This document shows, in pieces, positions 40,750 to 50,711 of a stretch of 64,000 bases of DNA; position 1 is the first letter of the stretch; each line of letters starts with the position of its first letter. Both the position numbers and the translations under genes were made by a program. The notes under the pieces were generated by a model. The model was given only the letters and a program-made list of their open reading frames with translations. It was not told where the DNA came from and searched no databases. The stretch is taken from positions 4,650,001 to 4,714,000 of the forward strand of contig NZ_CP050451.1 in NCBI RefSeq assembly GCF_014171595.1. Reading direction: 5' to 3'. The stretch comes from Massilia sp. Se16.2.3. Its GTDB lineage: Bacteria; Pseudomonadota; Gammaproteobacteria; Burkholderiales; Burkholderiaceae_D.

Positions 40750-41817
40750 ATGAACAAGCACACCTCGCCACTGCCGCAAAACGGTAGCAATCAGCTGCGT
40801 CAGTTACTGACACTGTCGCGCGAGCTGCTCCAGACCGACGACTACAGCGGCTCACTGTCCCTGATTGGCCGCACCCTGGTCCGGACGGTCGAATGCGACT
40901 CCGCCTTGCTCCTCGTACGCGACGGCAGCCTGGATCTCTGCGGCTTCGACTGCAATGGCAATGCCTATCTGGCCCGGACCGAGCATCCCTTGTATTCCGC
41001 CGGCGCCGCCCTGTTACCCCATCGGGCAAGAAGGATGGGCCAGGATGACGATGGCGGGCCGCCCGAACCGAGTGAGCGCATACTCGCGCTCGCGGTGCCT
41101 GCGCCTGCCGCGATTGCCATCCTCGTCGCCGCCTGGGACAATGACCTGCCCCCTGCCGCCGCCCGTGCCTGCCGGCGCACCATGTCAGCCGTCCTCGAAC
41201 TGGCCGCGGCGGCCTTGGGCAAGATCAAGGCGCGTGGTGCGCTCGAGCAGCTCGTCAAGGACCTGCGCGAGGAGCTTGCGAACAACGCGATGGTGCATGC
41301 CGCCGAACTGAGCCAACGCGATGGAGCCGTCGGCGAAATGCACGTCCTGGCGCTGACCGACGTGTTAACGGGCTTGTACAACCGGCGTGGTTTTTTCCTG
41401 CAAGCCGAGCAGATCTTCCGGATTTCGCGGCGCCAGCGCACACACAGCGCCGTCATCTTCGCCGACATCGACGGCCTGAAGCGTGTGAACGACGAACTCG
41501 GTCACGACGCCGGCGACGCCTTGCTGAGGGATGCGGCGCACGTGTTTCGTCAGTCGTTCCGCCAGGCCGACGTCGTGTCGCGCCTCGGGGGCGACGAATT
41601 CGTGGCCTATACGCTGGACGACGAACAGCCGCAGGTCATCCTTGAGCGTCTGGATGCCAACCTGCGCGCCCACAACCTGATGCAGGAACGGCCCTACATG
41701 GTGTCGATGAGTGCCGGGGTCGTGCAGTGCGATCCCGCCAGCGAGCAACCCTTGTCCGACTACGTCCAACTGGCGGATGAGCATATGTATACACACAAGC
41801 GCAACCGCCTGCACTGA
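40750..41817 (+). CDS. Diguanylate cyclase with GAF-like N-terminus
   Basis: 355 residues. The GGDEF domain (about 200-352) has the active site RLGGDEFVAY and the substrate/metal motifs ALTDVLTGLYNRRGF and FADIDGLKRVND; an inhibitory RxxD (RQAD) lies five residues before GGDEF, so product inhibition by c-di-GMP is expected. The N-terminal 150 residues (LLTLSRELLQTDDYSGSL onward) look like a GAF-type sensor, followed by a short helix. No membrane segments. The start at 40750 has GGAG 9 bp upstream; earlier ATGs lack one. It is transcribed opposite to the flanking repair genes. Confidence 0.93.
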   Translation: MNKHTSPLPQNGSNQLRQLLTLSRELLQTDDYSGSLSLIGRTLVRTVECDSALLLVRDGSLDLCGFDCNGNAYLARTEHPLYSAGAALLPHRARRMGQDDDGGPPEPSERILALAVPAPAAIAILVAAWDNDLPPAAARACRRTMSAVLELAAAALGKIKARGALEQLVKDLREELANNAMVHAAELSQRDGAVGEMHVLALTDVLTGLYNRRGFFLQAEQIFRISRRQRTHSAVIFADIDGLKRVNDELGHDAGDALLRDAAHVFRQSFRQADVVSRLGGDEFVAYTLDDEQPQVILERLDANLRAHNLMQERPYMVSMSAGVVQCDPASEQPLSDYVQLADEHMYTHKRNRLH

Positions 41818-41868
41818 GCACGTCTGACAAAACCATCCGATTCGGTGCGGACGCTCAGGGACAGCGAC

Positions 41869-42111
41869 TCAAAGAATATGTCGAATCGAGTGGACATCAA
41901 TCCATTGACGGGCGAAAGAGAACGCTCGCGTCGTCGCTTCAAGCTCAGTAGAAAAATCCTGGTCATCTGCCCCGTGGTGATGAGCCAGAGGACAGCTGAC
42001 ATCGTGCCCGTGGTAGATCGCGAACGTGGACAAGTAGCGCCTTCGAAAAGTCTGAACCGGATTTGCTGCAATCGTGTAACCCTTGTATTGCTCGGTAGGT
42101 GTGCTTTGCAT
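41869..42111 (-). CDS. Small hypothetical protein
   Basis: 80 residues starting MQSTPTEQYKGYTIAANPV, with GGAG 5 bp upstream of the ATG. The YKGYTI opening and length resemble small cytoplasmic proteins of unknown function common in Oxalobacteraceae. His/Asp-rich middle (GHDVSCPLAHHHGADDQ). Convergent with the diguanylate cyclase, whose stop is 52 bp away. Codon use and ribosome site favour a real gene; function unknown. Confidence 0.55.
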   Translation of the reverse strand: MQSTPTEQYKGYTIAANPVQTFRRRYLSTFAIYHGHDVSCPLAHHHGADDQDFSTELEATTRAFSFARQWIDVHSIRHIL

Positions 42112-42327
42112 GAGGTCTCCGATAGTCAAGCAAGGACCTTAACACGGACGCAGCAGATTCGGTCGCCTCACCGGAAGGTAGTAAGGAACCTGACAACACC
42201 CTGGTTTGCACCCTGAATGAGCAAGTGTCCTTGGGCACGAAAGGATCCGATATGGCGCCGGAAGGCGCTGTGGGGGAATGGCTGCGAAGGCTCATCGTGC
42301 CCATCCCGGCGTCGCGTCCAGCAGTCG

Positions 42328-42588
42328 CTATCCGTTGCGCTCCTGCGGCTGGCCGGTATCACTGCTTCTTTCGACTGTTGCGCACTCCGCGCTGTCGCGC
42401 CGGCTCTGCATGTCGTCGTCGACGACTTCCGGGGGGTCCAGCATGTCAGTGAGCATGCCCTGCAGCTCGGGTGTATCCCATTCCTTGCCACAGCGCTGTT
42501 TTGCATGGATGTAATGCCTGACTTCGCTTTCCTGCGCATCGGTCAACGGAAGACCGCGGAATGTCGATCCGGGATTGCCAATATTCAT
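42328..42588 (-). CDS. Small hypothetical protein
   Basis: 86 residues if started at MNIGNPGSTFRGLPLTDAQ (an earlier ATG at 42660 would add 24 residues). The middle is well-formed and charged (DAQESEVRHYIHAKQRCG, WDTPELQGMLTDMLDPPE), suggesting a folded helical protein; the C-terminus is polar and low-complexity. No ribosome site is convincing. It lies between the ligase gene and the other small gene. Function unknown, existence probable only. Confidence 0.45.
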   Translation of the reverse strand: MNIGNPGSTFRGLPLTDAQESEVRHYIHAKQRCGKEWDTPELQGMLTDMLDPPEVVDDDMQSRRDSAECATVERSSDTGQPQERNG

Positions 42589-42776
42589 GGTGTCCACGCT
42601 TTCGATAACGCCATGCAATGGATGATCAGGGCCGAGGGAATGGCATGGCGCCGGCGGCAACGAAACGGTGCTGATGCACCATATATAATCAATTTATACC
42701 CTATCCACAGGCGCCGGCGCACGCTAGGCTGCGGTGACCGCACTGGCAACTCCCCCGCGCTCGAAGAGGACGATGC

Positions 42777-44414
42777 TCAGACGCCGGCGGCCAGCAGGCC
42801 CTTCAGGGTGTCGAGGGTGTCGGCATCATCGACTGTCTTGTCGTCGCGGCGGCGCAGGATGCGTGGGAAGCGCACGGCAATGCCGGCCTTGTGGCGCGAG
42901 GACAGCGCGATGCCCTCGAAGCCGATCTCGAACACCATCGTCGGCTTCACGGCGCGCACCGGGCCGAATTTTTCGATCGTGGTCTTGCGGATCGCGTTGT
43001 CGACCTGGGCGATCTCGGCATCGGTCAGGCCCGAATAGGCTTTCGCGAAGGGCACCAGGCGGCGCTCGCCATGGCCTTCATCGTCGTCCCAGACGGCGAA
43101 GGTATAGTCGGTGTAGAGCGAGGCGCGGCGCCCGTGGCCCGCCTGGGCATAAATCAGCACCGCGTCGATCGAATACGGATCGACCTTCCACTTCCACCAG
43201 GTACCGACATCCTTGGTGCGGCCCACGCCGTACTGCGCGCTTTTCGCCTTCACCATCATGCCCTCGACACCGCGGTTGCGCGACTCGGTACGCAAGGCTG
43301 CCAGGGCTTCCCAGCTCTCGGCCTGGACGACTGGCGAGATCTTCAACTGCGCCTGGTTGACGGCAGCGACTTGCGTTTCCAGCAGCGCGCGCCGTTCGTG
43401 CTGGGGCAGCTGGCGCAGGTCGACGCCATCGAGTTCGAGCAGGTCGTAGCAGACCAGCACCGCCGGCAGCTCGGCCAGCAGCTTGGCGGACAAGCTCTTG
43501 CGGCCGATACGGCGCTGCAGTTCGGCGAAAGGCGCGGGTGCGTCGTTGGCGTGATCCCAGACCAGCACCTCGCCGTCGACCACCGTGCCCTCTGGCAGGC
43601 GCACGCTGCAGAGTTCCGGGAAGCGCTCGGAGATCAGATCCTCGCCGCGCGACCACAGGTAGTTTTGCCCGCCGCGCCGCACCAGCTGGGCGCGGATGCC
43701 GTCGTACTTCCACTCCACTTGCCAGTCATGCAGTTCTCCGAGCGCAGCCGGGTCGCCTTGCAGCTGGTGCGCGAGGAAGAAGGGATAGGGCTGGCCGCCG
43801 CGCAGCTTGTGTTCTTCATCGGACTGGGCGGCGATCAGCTGCAGGAACTTGGTCGCAGTCGGGCGCACGCTGCCGTCGGTCCAGCCCATCAGGCGCTGGG
43901 CGATCAGCTTGCTGTCCACCGCGGCGATGTTGGCCAGTGCGCGCGTGACCAGCAGTTTCGACACGCCGACGCGGAAACCGCCGCCGATCAGTTTGCAGAA
44001 CAGAAAGCGCTCGGGCGTGGTCAGCTCGTCCCAGTAGGTGAACAGGGCTTCACGGATGACTTCAGGGGCGGCTCCTCGGAGCGGCCCGATCCTTTCCATC
44101 ATCCATTCGGCCAGGCCGACGTCGCTGCGTCTGGTCGGCGGCGGAAGGATGTGGGCGATGGTTTCGGCCATGTCGCCCACCGCATGATAGGACTCGTCGA
44201 ACAGCCATTCGTCGAGCACCGCGTATTCGATCGCATACTGGCGCAGCAGCTTGGTCGGCACCGCCTGGCGCGGCTTGCCGCCGGCGAGGAAGTACACGGC
44301 CCAGGCGGCGTTCTCCGGCGCGGCGGTCGAGAAGTAGCCCTGCAGGGCTTCGAGCTTGCGGTTGGTGGCGGTGGTTTCGTCGAGCTCGGCAAAGAGGCGG
44401 GCAAACTCACGCAT
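42777..44414 (-). CDS. ATP-dependent DNA ligase (ligase-associated repair set)
   Basis: 545-residue ATP-dependent ligase. The nucleotidyl-accepting lysine is in VEWKYDGIRAQL; motif III-type LVCYDLLELDG, motif IV VEGMMVKAKSAQYG and motif V TWWKWKVDPYSIDAVLI are present. An N-terminal DNA-binding helical domain (about 1-210) and a C-terminal OB fold (after 430) complete a LigB/archaeal-like layout without Ku-partner domains. Intact. Its start overlaps the end of the exonuclease gene by 8 bp, so the two are coupled. Complements the NAD-dependent LigA expected elsewhere. Confidence 0.96.
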   Translation of the reverse strand: MREFARLFAELDETTATNRKLEALQGYFSTAAPENAAWAVYFLAGGKPRQAVPTKLLRQYAIEYAVLDEWLFDESYHAVGDMAETIAHILPPPTRRSDVGLAEWMMERIGPLRGAAPEVIREALFTYWDELTTPERFLFCKLIGGGFRVGVSKLLVTRALANIAAVDSKLIAQRLMGWTDGSVRPTATKFLQLIAAQSDEEHKLRGGQPYPFFLAHQLQGDPAALGELHDWQVEWKYDGIRAQLVRRGGQNYLWSRGEDLISERFPELCSVRLPEGTVVDGEVLVWDHANDAPAPFAELQRRIGRKSLSAKLLAELPAVLVCYDLLELDGVDLRQLPQHERRALLETQVAAVNQAQLKISPVVQAESWEALAALRTESRNRGVEGMMVKAKSAQYGVGRTKDVGTWWKWKVDPYSIDAVLIYAQAGHGRRASLYTDYTFAVWDDDEGHGERRLVPFAKAYSGLTDAEIAQVDNAIRKTTIEKFGPVRAVKPTMVFEIGFEGIALSSRHKAGIAVRFPRILRRRDDKTVDDADTLDTLKGLLAAGV

Positions 44415-45492
44415 CGCGCGCCCCCTGCACCTCCGGCTGTTCCCCGGCTGTCTCGGCCGCCTGCGCCGCTTCCTTCACCTCGGCCGGCTGCGGCGCAATG
44501 CCGACGTCGTCATCGTCATCGCCGTATTCGGTATCGAAGCCGGCCGCGTCCAGCCCCTGCTGGCACAGCCACTTGACCATCACGGGGATCGAGCCATGGG
44601 TGACGATGATGCGCTCGGCCCCGGTGGCGGCAATGGCGCTCATCAAACCCGGCCAGTCGGCATGGTCGGACAGCACGAAGCCGCGGTCGACACCCCTGCG
44701 CCGGCGCGCCCCGCGCAGCTGCATCCAGCCGCTGGCAAAGGCGTCGGAGTAATCGCCGAAGCGCTTCATCCAGGCCGAACCCGAGGCGGACGGTGGCGCC
44801 ACCACGATGGCCTGCTTTAACGCGGCCTTGTCGAGGTCGCTCACCATCAGGGTGGGCGGGAGAATGACGCCGCCCTCGCGGTAGACGCGGTTCAAAGGTT
44901 CCACCGCACCATGGCAGACGATCGGCCCGATGGACGGATCCAGGCCGGACAGGATGCGCTGCGCCTTGCCGAAGGAGTAGCCGAAGATGACGCTGCAGCG
45001 GCCCTCGGCGGCGTTCTTGCGCCACCAACTGTTGATGTCGTCGAAAATGCGCTGCTCGGGCTCCCAGCGGTAGATGGGCAGCCCGAAGGTCGATTCGGTA
45101 ATGAAGGTGTGGCAGCGCACCGGCTCGAAGGGCGCGCAGGTTTTATCGGGCTCGATCTTGTAGTCGCCCGAGGCCACCCAGACTTCGCCCCCGTATTCCA
45201 TGCGCACCTGAGCGGAACCGAGCACATGCCCGGCCGGATGCAGCGAGATGGTGACGCCGTTGTGGGTCGTCGTCTCGCCATACTCCAGGCCATCGACGGA
45301 GATCTCGCCCAGGCGCGAGCGCAGCACGTGCACGCCGCTGGCGGCAGTCAGATAGCGGCCGTGGCCGTAGCGCGCGTGGTCGCCGTGGGCGTGCGTGATG
45401 ACGGCACGCTCCACCGGCCGCCATGGATCGATGTAGAACCCGCCCGGGACGCAGTACAGTCCTTCCTTGCGCACTACCACCATATCTGCCAT
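44407..45492 (-). CDS. Ligase-associated MBL-fold DNA exonuclease
   Basis: 361 residues, beta-lactamase-fold nuclease of the CPSF/SNM1-like group found beside ATP-dependent ligases. Metal motifs: ITHAHGDHARYGH (HxHxDH), HPAGHVLGSAQV, SGDYKIEPD and LSDHADWPGL; the ending is an acidic, Ala/Glu-rich tail. Starts MADMVVVRKEGLYCVPGG. It is followed by the ligase (8-bp overlap) and lies 16 bp after recQ on the same strand. Confidence 0.95.
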   Translation of the reverse strand: MADMVVVRKEGLYCVPGGFYIDPWRPVERAVITHAHGDHARYGHGRYLTAASGVHVLRSRLGEISVDGLEYGETTTHNGVTISLHPAGHVLGSAQVRMEYGGEVWVASGDYKIEPDKTCAPFEPVRCHTFITESTFGLPIYRWEPEQRIFDDINSWWRKNAAEGRCSVIFGYSFGKAQRILSGLDPSIGPIVCHGAVEPLNRVYREGGVILPPTLMVSDLDKAALKQAIVVAPPSASGSAWMKRFGDYSDAFASGWMQLRGARRRRGVDRGFVLSDHADWPGLMSAIAATGAERIIVTHGSIPVMVKWLCQQGLDAAGFDTEYGDDDDDVGIAPQPAEVKEAAQAAETAGEQPEVQGARDA

Positions 45493-45508
45493 GCGGGCCT
45501 TTCAGCGT

Positions 45509-47215
<1,707 letters not shown>

Positions 47216-47284
47216 GAGGAAACTGTAAGGCGCGCGCGCAAGCCGGACTATAGGACGCCAGCCAAGACCGCCGTAGGAGCCCCA

Positions 47285-47482
47285 CTTTAGAGCACCTAAA
47301 AAACCTCCATAGCCGCGTTGCATCGTCTCGCCGTGCAAGCGCACTGTCTTCGCCGACGCGCCTTGCCATCAAGGTCTTGTAGCGTGCCTGACAAAAACCC
47401 CATGGCTGCGTTGCGGCGTCTCGCCGTACAGGCCTACTGTCATCGACGCTGCGCCTCGCCCTGAAGGTTTTGTCAGGCACTC
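47285..47482. repeat. Two diverged ~94-bp direct repeats before recQ
   Basis: Core 47304-47380 aligns with 47398-47473 (shared GCGTTGC, GTCTCGCCGT, ACTGTC, AAGGT.TTGT). The second copy is bracketed by inverted arms GTGCCTGACAAAAACC (47384-47399) and GGTTTTGTCAGGCAC (47466-47480), giving a hairpin element of about 97 bp. No coding content. Probably a small mobile or structural repeat of the genus. Confidence 0.65.
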
Positions 47483-47645
47483 TTTAGGCGCTCGCGAGGT
47501 GCCTTCCAGCCGTTGAGACAGCTCCGCAAGGTGTTTTCCTACAGAACGGCGGAGTCCTCGCCGATGTCGCAAAAGCGACAGCAGGCCTAAGATGGCACCA
47601 TACACGAACGAAAAGACAAACAGACGACAGCCCCGGAGAACCATC

Positions 47646-47765
47646 ATGATGCGCTCGATCCCCACTACCCTGACCGCCCTCCAGCTTGCCCTCGCCAGCG
47701 TCGCTGCCTGGCTGGTCTATGAAACGAACGCGCTGCAGGGTGCGGCGGTGTTGATGTTTCACTGA
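47646..47765 (+). CDS. Tiny putative membrane protein
   Basis: 39 residues, MMRSIPTTLTALQLALASV then AAWLVYETNALQGAAVLMFH, with GGAG 7 bp upstream of the first ATG. A single hydrophobic stretch (about residues 8-23) suggests a membrane peptide. It stands alone in an otherwise non-coding stretch upstream of recQ and convergent with ahpF. Existence is supported only by ribosome site and composition. Confidence 0.45.
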   Translation: MMRSIPTTLTALQLALASVAAWLVYETNALQGAAVLMFH

Positions 47766-47863
47766 TCGAAGCACGCATTTGCCGCACGATGCGGCCCTGA
47801 TGCCGGCATGTAGCCGATATTCGCATTCTACTCAGCCGCGGTAAAAAGCCGCGCACGATAACA

Positions 47864-47901
47864 AAAGCGCCGTACCACAGCAGTGGCACGGCGCTTTTTC
47901 T
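47864..47901. terminator. Strong bidirectional terminator
   Basis: Perfectly symmetrical stem GCGCCGTACCAC/GTGGCACGGCGC (one mismatch; 47867-47878 with 47883-47894) with AAAA before and TTTTTC after. Confidence 0.85.
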
Positions 47902-47911
47902 TTGCTTGCGT

Positions 47912-48016
47912 GGGGTGGACGGGTTTCCCGTCCACGCTCCCAGCATTGTGCTGGCACCGACGGCATACGGCCGTGAACGCGATCGTTCAAGGCGTGGACG
48001 GCAAGCCGTACACCCC
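47912..48016. repeat. Palindromic element of the GTGG(A/G)CGG type
   Basis: Outer arms GGGGTGGACGG (47913-47923) and CCGTACACCCC (48006-48016) with inner inverted copies CGTCCACGC / GCGTGGACG. Arrangement and ends match the family at 5706 and 59709. It lies between two terminators. Confidence 0.65.
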
Positions 48017-48017
48017 A

Positions 48018-48052
48018 TGAAAAACGCCACCCGATTTGCATCGGATGGCGCT
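48018..48052 (-). terminator. ahpF terminator
   Basis: Stem CGCCACCCGAT/ATCGGATGGCG (one mismatch; 48025-48035 with 48040-48050) followed on the minus strand by TTTTTCA, 25 bp beyond the ahpF stop. Confidence 0.85.
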
Positions 48053-48076
48053 TTGTTCATGCATGCTCCGTCAAGC

Positions 48077-49675
48077 TCAGGCTGCCTTGGCTTCCGCCTC
48101 GGCAATTGCCTCGGTCTCGGCCGTCGGCAAACGCATCAGGTAGTCGAAGGCTGCCAGCGACGCCTTGGCGCCCTCGCCTACCGCGATCACGATCTGCTTG
48201 AACGGTACCGTCGTCACGTCGCCGGCGGCGAATACGCCCGGCAGCGAGGTTTCGCCGCGCACATCGACTTCGATCTCGCCGTAGGGCGACAGCTCCAGCG
48301 TGCCCTTGAGCCATTCGGCGTTCGGGACCAGGCCGATCTGGACGAACACGCCGGCCAGTTCGATGGTCTTCGTTTCGCCGCTGATGCGGTCCTTGTACGA
48401 AATGCCGGTCACCTTCTTGCCGTCGCCATGGATTTCCGTGGTCTGGGCACTCTTGATGACGTCGACGTTCTTCAGGCTGTAGAGCTTGCGCTGCAGGACC
48501 GCGTCGGCGCGCAGTTCGGCGCCATATTCGATCAGGGTGACGTGCTCCACGATGCCGGCCAGGTCGATCGCCGCTTCGACGCCCGAGTTACCGCCGCCGA
48601 TCACCGACACGCGCTTGCCCTTGAACAGCGGACCGTCGCAGTGCGGGCAATAGGCCACGCCGTGGTTCTTGTATTCCTTTTCGCCTGGCACGTTGATTTC
48701 GCGCCAGCGGGCGCCGGTCGAGAGGATCACCGTTTTCGACTTCAATACCGCGCCGTCGGCGGTCGTGACTTCGAACAGGTTCTCCGCATTGCGCTCGAGC
48801 TTGGCGGCGCGCTGCAGGTTCATGATGTCGACGTCGTAGTGCTTGACGTGCTCTTCCAGCGAGATGGCGAACTTCGGCCCTTCGGTCTCCTTGACCGACA
48901 CAAAGTTCTCGATCGCCAGGGTGTCGAGCACCTGGCCGCCGAAGCGGTCGGCGACAACGCCGGTACGGATGCCTTTGCGGGCGGCATAAATTGCCGCGGC
49001 CGCGCCGGCAGGACCACCGCCGACGATCAGCACGTCGAAGGCTTCTTTCTTCGACAGCTCGGCGGCCTTGCGCTTGCTCGCACCGGTATCGAGCTTGGCG
49101 AGGATTTCCTCGGCGCTCATGCGGCCCTGGCCGAAGTGCTCGCCGTTGAGGAACATCATCGGCACGGCCAGGATCTGGCGCGCTTCGACTTCCTCCTTGA
49201 ACAGGCCGCCGTCGATGGTGGTGACCTTGATGCGCGGGTTGATGATGGACATCGAGTTCAGCGCCTGCACGACTTCCGGGCAGTTATGGCAGGACAGCGA
49301 AATGAAGGCTTCGAAGACGTAATCGCCGTCGAGGTTCTTAATTTGTTCGATGACGGCGTCGTCGAACTTGATCGGGTGGCCGCCCACCTGCAGCAGGGCC
49401 AGCACGAGCGAGGTGAATTCGTGGCCGAGCGGGATGCCGGCGAAGCGCACGCCGATATCGGTGCCGACGCGGTTGATCGCAAACGAGGGCTTGCGCACAT
49501 TGTCGTCGCTCGCTTCGACGTACGAAATCTTGGCGCTCAACGAGGTGATTTCCCGGAGCAGCTCTTCCATTTCGCGCGCCTTCGGCGACGCATCCAGGGA
49601 TGCAACGATCTCAATCGGCTGCACCACTTTTTCCAGATAGGCCTGCAACTGCTTCTTGAGATTTGCTTCCAGCAT
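48077..49675 (-). CDS. ahpF: Alkyl hydroperoxide reductase subunit F
   Basis: NADH-dependent flavoprotein that reduces AhpC. 532 residues: N-terminal double-thioredoxin domain with [14 protein letters not shown]-binding [17 protein letters not shown], redox-active [16 protein letters not shown]-binding [17 protein letters not shown] and C-terminal [16 protein letters not shown]. The start at 49675 ([16 protein letters not shown]) has AAGGAAAA upstream and the family N-terminus. It follows ahpC by 82 bp on the same strand. Confidence 0.97.
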   Translation of the reverse strand: MLEANLKKQLQAYLEKVVQPIEIVASLDASPKAREMEELLREITSLSAKISYVEASDDNVRKPSFAINRVGTDIGVRFAGIPLGHEFTSLVLALLQVGGHPIKFDDAVIEQIKNLDGDYVFEAFISLSCHNCPEVVQALNSMSIINPRIKVTTIDGGLFKEEVEARQILAVPMMFLNGEHFGQGRMSAEEILAKLDTGASKRKAAELSKKEAFDVLIVGGGPAGAAAAIYAARKGIRTGVVADRFGGQVLDTLAIENFVSVKETEGPKFAISLEEHVKHYDVDIMNLQRAAKLERNAENLFEVTTADGAVLKSKTVILSTGARWREINVPGEKEYKNHGVAYCPHCDGPLFKGKRVSVIGGGNSGVEAAIDLAGIVEHVTLIEYGAELRADAVLQRKLYSLKNVDVIKSAQTTEIHGDGKKVTGISYKDRISGETKTIELAGVFVQIGLVPNAEWLKGTLELSPYGEIEVDVRGETSLPGVFAAGDVTTVPFKQIVIAVGEGAKASLAAFDYLMRLPTAETEAIAEAEAKAA

Positions 49676-49757
49676 GATGTTTTCCTTGTATTCGGTGAAG
49701 AATGGATGCCGGCGGTCTTCCCTGCCAGGCATCCGGGTACTACTGACTACTGACTAC

Positions 49758-50321
49758 TTAGATCTTGCCGACCAGGTCCAGGGAAGGCGTGAGCGTTTCA
49801 GCGCCTTCGGTCCACTTGGCTGGGCAGACTTCGCCCGGGTGCGAAGCGACGTACTGGGCAGCCTTGACTTTGCGCATCAGTTCCGACGCGTCGCGGCCGA
49901 TGCCGTTGTCGTGAACTTCCATGACCTTGATCTGGCCTTCAGGATTGATGACGAAGGTACCGCGCAGTGCCATGCCTTCTTCTTCGATCATGACTTCGAA
50001 GTTGCGGGCCAGGGTGCCGGTCGGGTCGCCGATCAGCGGGTAATTGACCTTCTTGATCGCGTCCGAGGTGTCGTGCCATGCCTTGTGGGCGAAGTGGCTG
50101 TCGGTCGACACGCCGTAGACCTTCACACCCATCTTTTCGAATTCCGGCTGGAATGCGGCCAGGTCTTCTAGTTCGGTCGGGCACACGAAGGTGAAGTCGG
50201 CCGGGTAGAACATCAGCACCGACCAGGTGCCACGGAACTGCTCGTCGGTCAGGTCGATGAACTTGCCTGCGTGGTAAGCGGTTGCCTTGAACGGTTTGAT
50301 CTGGGTATTGATAAGGGACAT
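49758..50321 (-). CDS. ahpC: Peroxiredoxin AhpC
   Basis: Two-Cys peroxiredoxin reducing H2O2 and organic peroxides. 187 residues starting [19 protein letters not shown]; peroxidatic Cys in [13 protein letters not shown] (near residue 47) and resolving Cys in [11 protein letters not shown] (near 166). Start fixed by AGGAG 6 bp upstream. It is followed by ahpF and preceded by a probable promoter. Confidence 0.97.
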   Translation of the reverse strand: MSLINTQIKPFKATAYHAGKFIDLTDEQFRGTWSVLMFYPADFTFVCPTELEDLAAFQPEFEKMGVKVYGVSTDSHFAHKAWHDTSDAIKKVNYPLIGDPTGTLARNFEVMIEEEGMALRGTFVINPEGQIKVMEVHDNGIGRDASELMRKVKAAQYVASHPGEVCPAKWTEGAETLTPSLDLVGKI

Positions 50322-50341
50322 GGAAGCTCCTGTTGTGTTGT

Positions 50342-50370
50342 GTATCAAAGTTGATAAATGCAAGTGTAAA
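50342..50370 (-). promoter_or_regulatory. Probable ahpC promoter
   Basis: Minus-strand TTTACA (50365-50370) and TGATAC (50342-50347) with a 17-bp spacer, about 20 bp before the ahpC start. Farther upstream ATAG and CTAT quarter-sites occur near 50408-50432 but not at canonical OxyR spacing. Confidence 0.5.
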
Positions 50371-50553
50371 GCGCTTGCTGTCGCTTGTAAAATTAATTGA
50401 TCGGATAGGATCGATTGATTTCTACTATCGAGAGGATGAGACAAATCCTGCCAGGCAGGGATGTCAGTCTCGCAAGAGACCTGTCAGTGTGCGGGAAACG
50501 CACGCGCTTTGCAACCGCGCGCCGTGTAAGGTTTTACATCCAAAACCGCAACC

Positions 50554-50711
50554 TCCGAAGTGCTGGGGTCAGGTCTGACATTCGGACACAGCCTCGACAG
50601 TTCCGAAGTGCTGGGGTCAGGTCTGACATTCGGACACAGCCTCGACAGTAAACCGCTAAAACAGCCGAGCTCGTGTCCAAATGTCAGACCTGACCCCAGC
50701 TTTTTTCGTTC
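50554..50711. repeat. 48-bp tandem repeat plus inverted copy with T tail
   Basis: Two identical 47-bp copies (50554-50600 and 50602-50648) contain GGGGTCAGGTCTGACATTCG. An inverted partial copy at 50672-50700 (GTGTCC, AATGTCAGACCTGACCCC) is followed by TTTTTTC. Either tandem copy can pair with the inverted one to form a 28-bp stem ending in a T run on the plus strand. It lies between ahpC and a convergently transcribed kinase gene. Confidence 0.85.

Noticed and set aside
42702..42709. TATCCACA resembling a DnaA box
   Set aside because: A single match with no cluster, AT-rich unwinding region or dnaA/dnaN gene nearby.
50400..50435. OxyR-type site upstream of ahpC
   Set aside because: ATAG and CTAT elements are present but not at the 11-bp period of known sites.
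50554..50648. Possible CRISPR-like repeat
   Set aside because: Only two adjacent identical copies with one base between them, no spacers and no cas genes.
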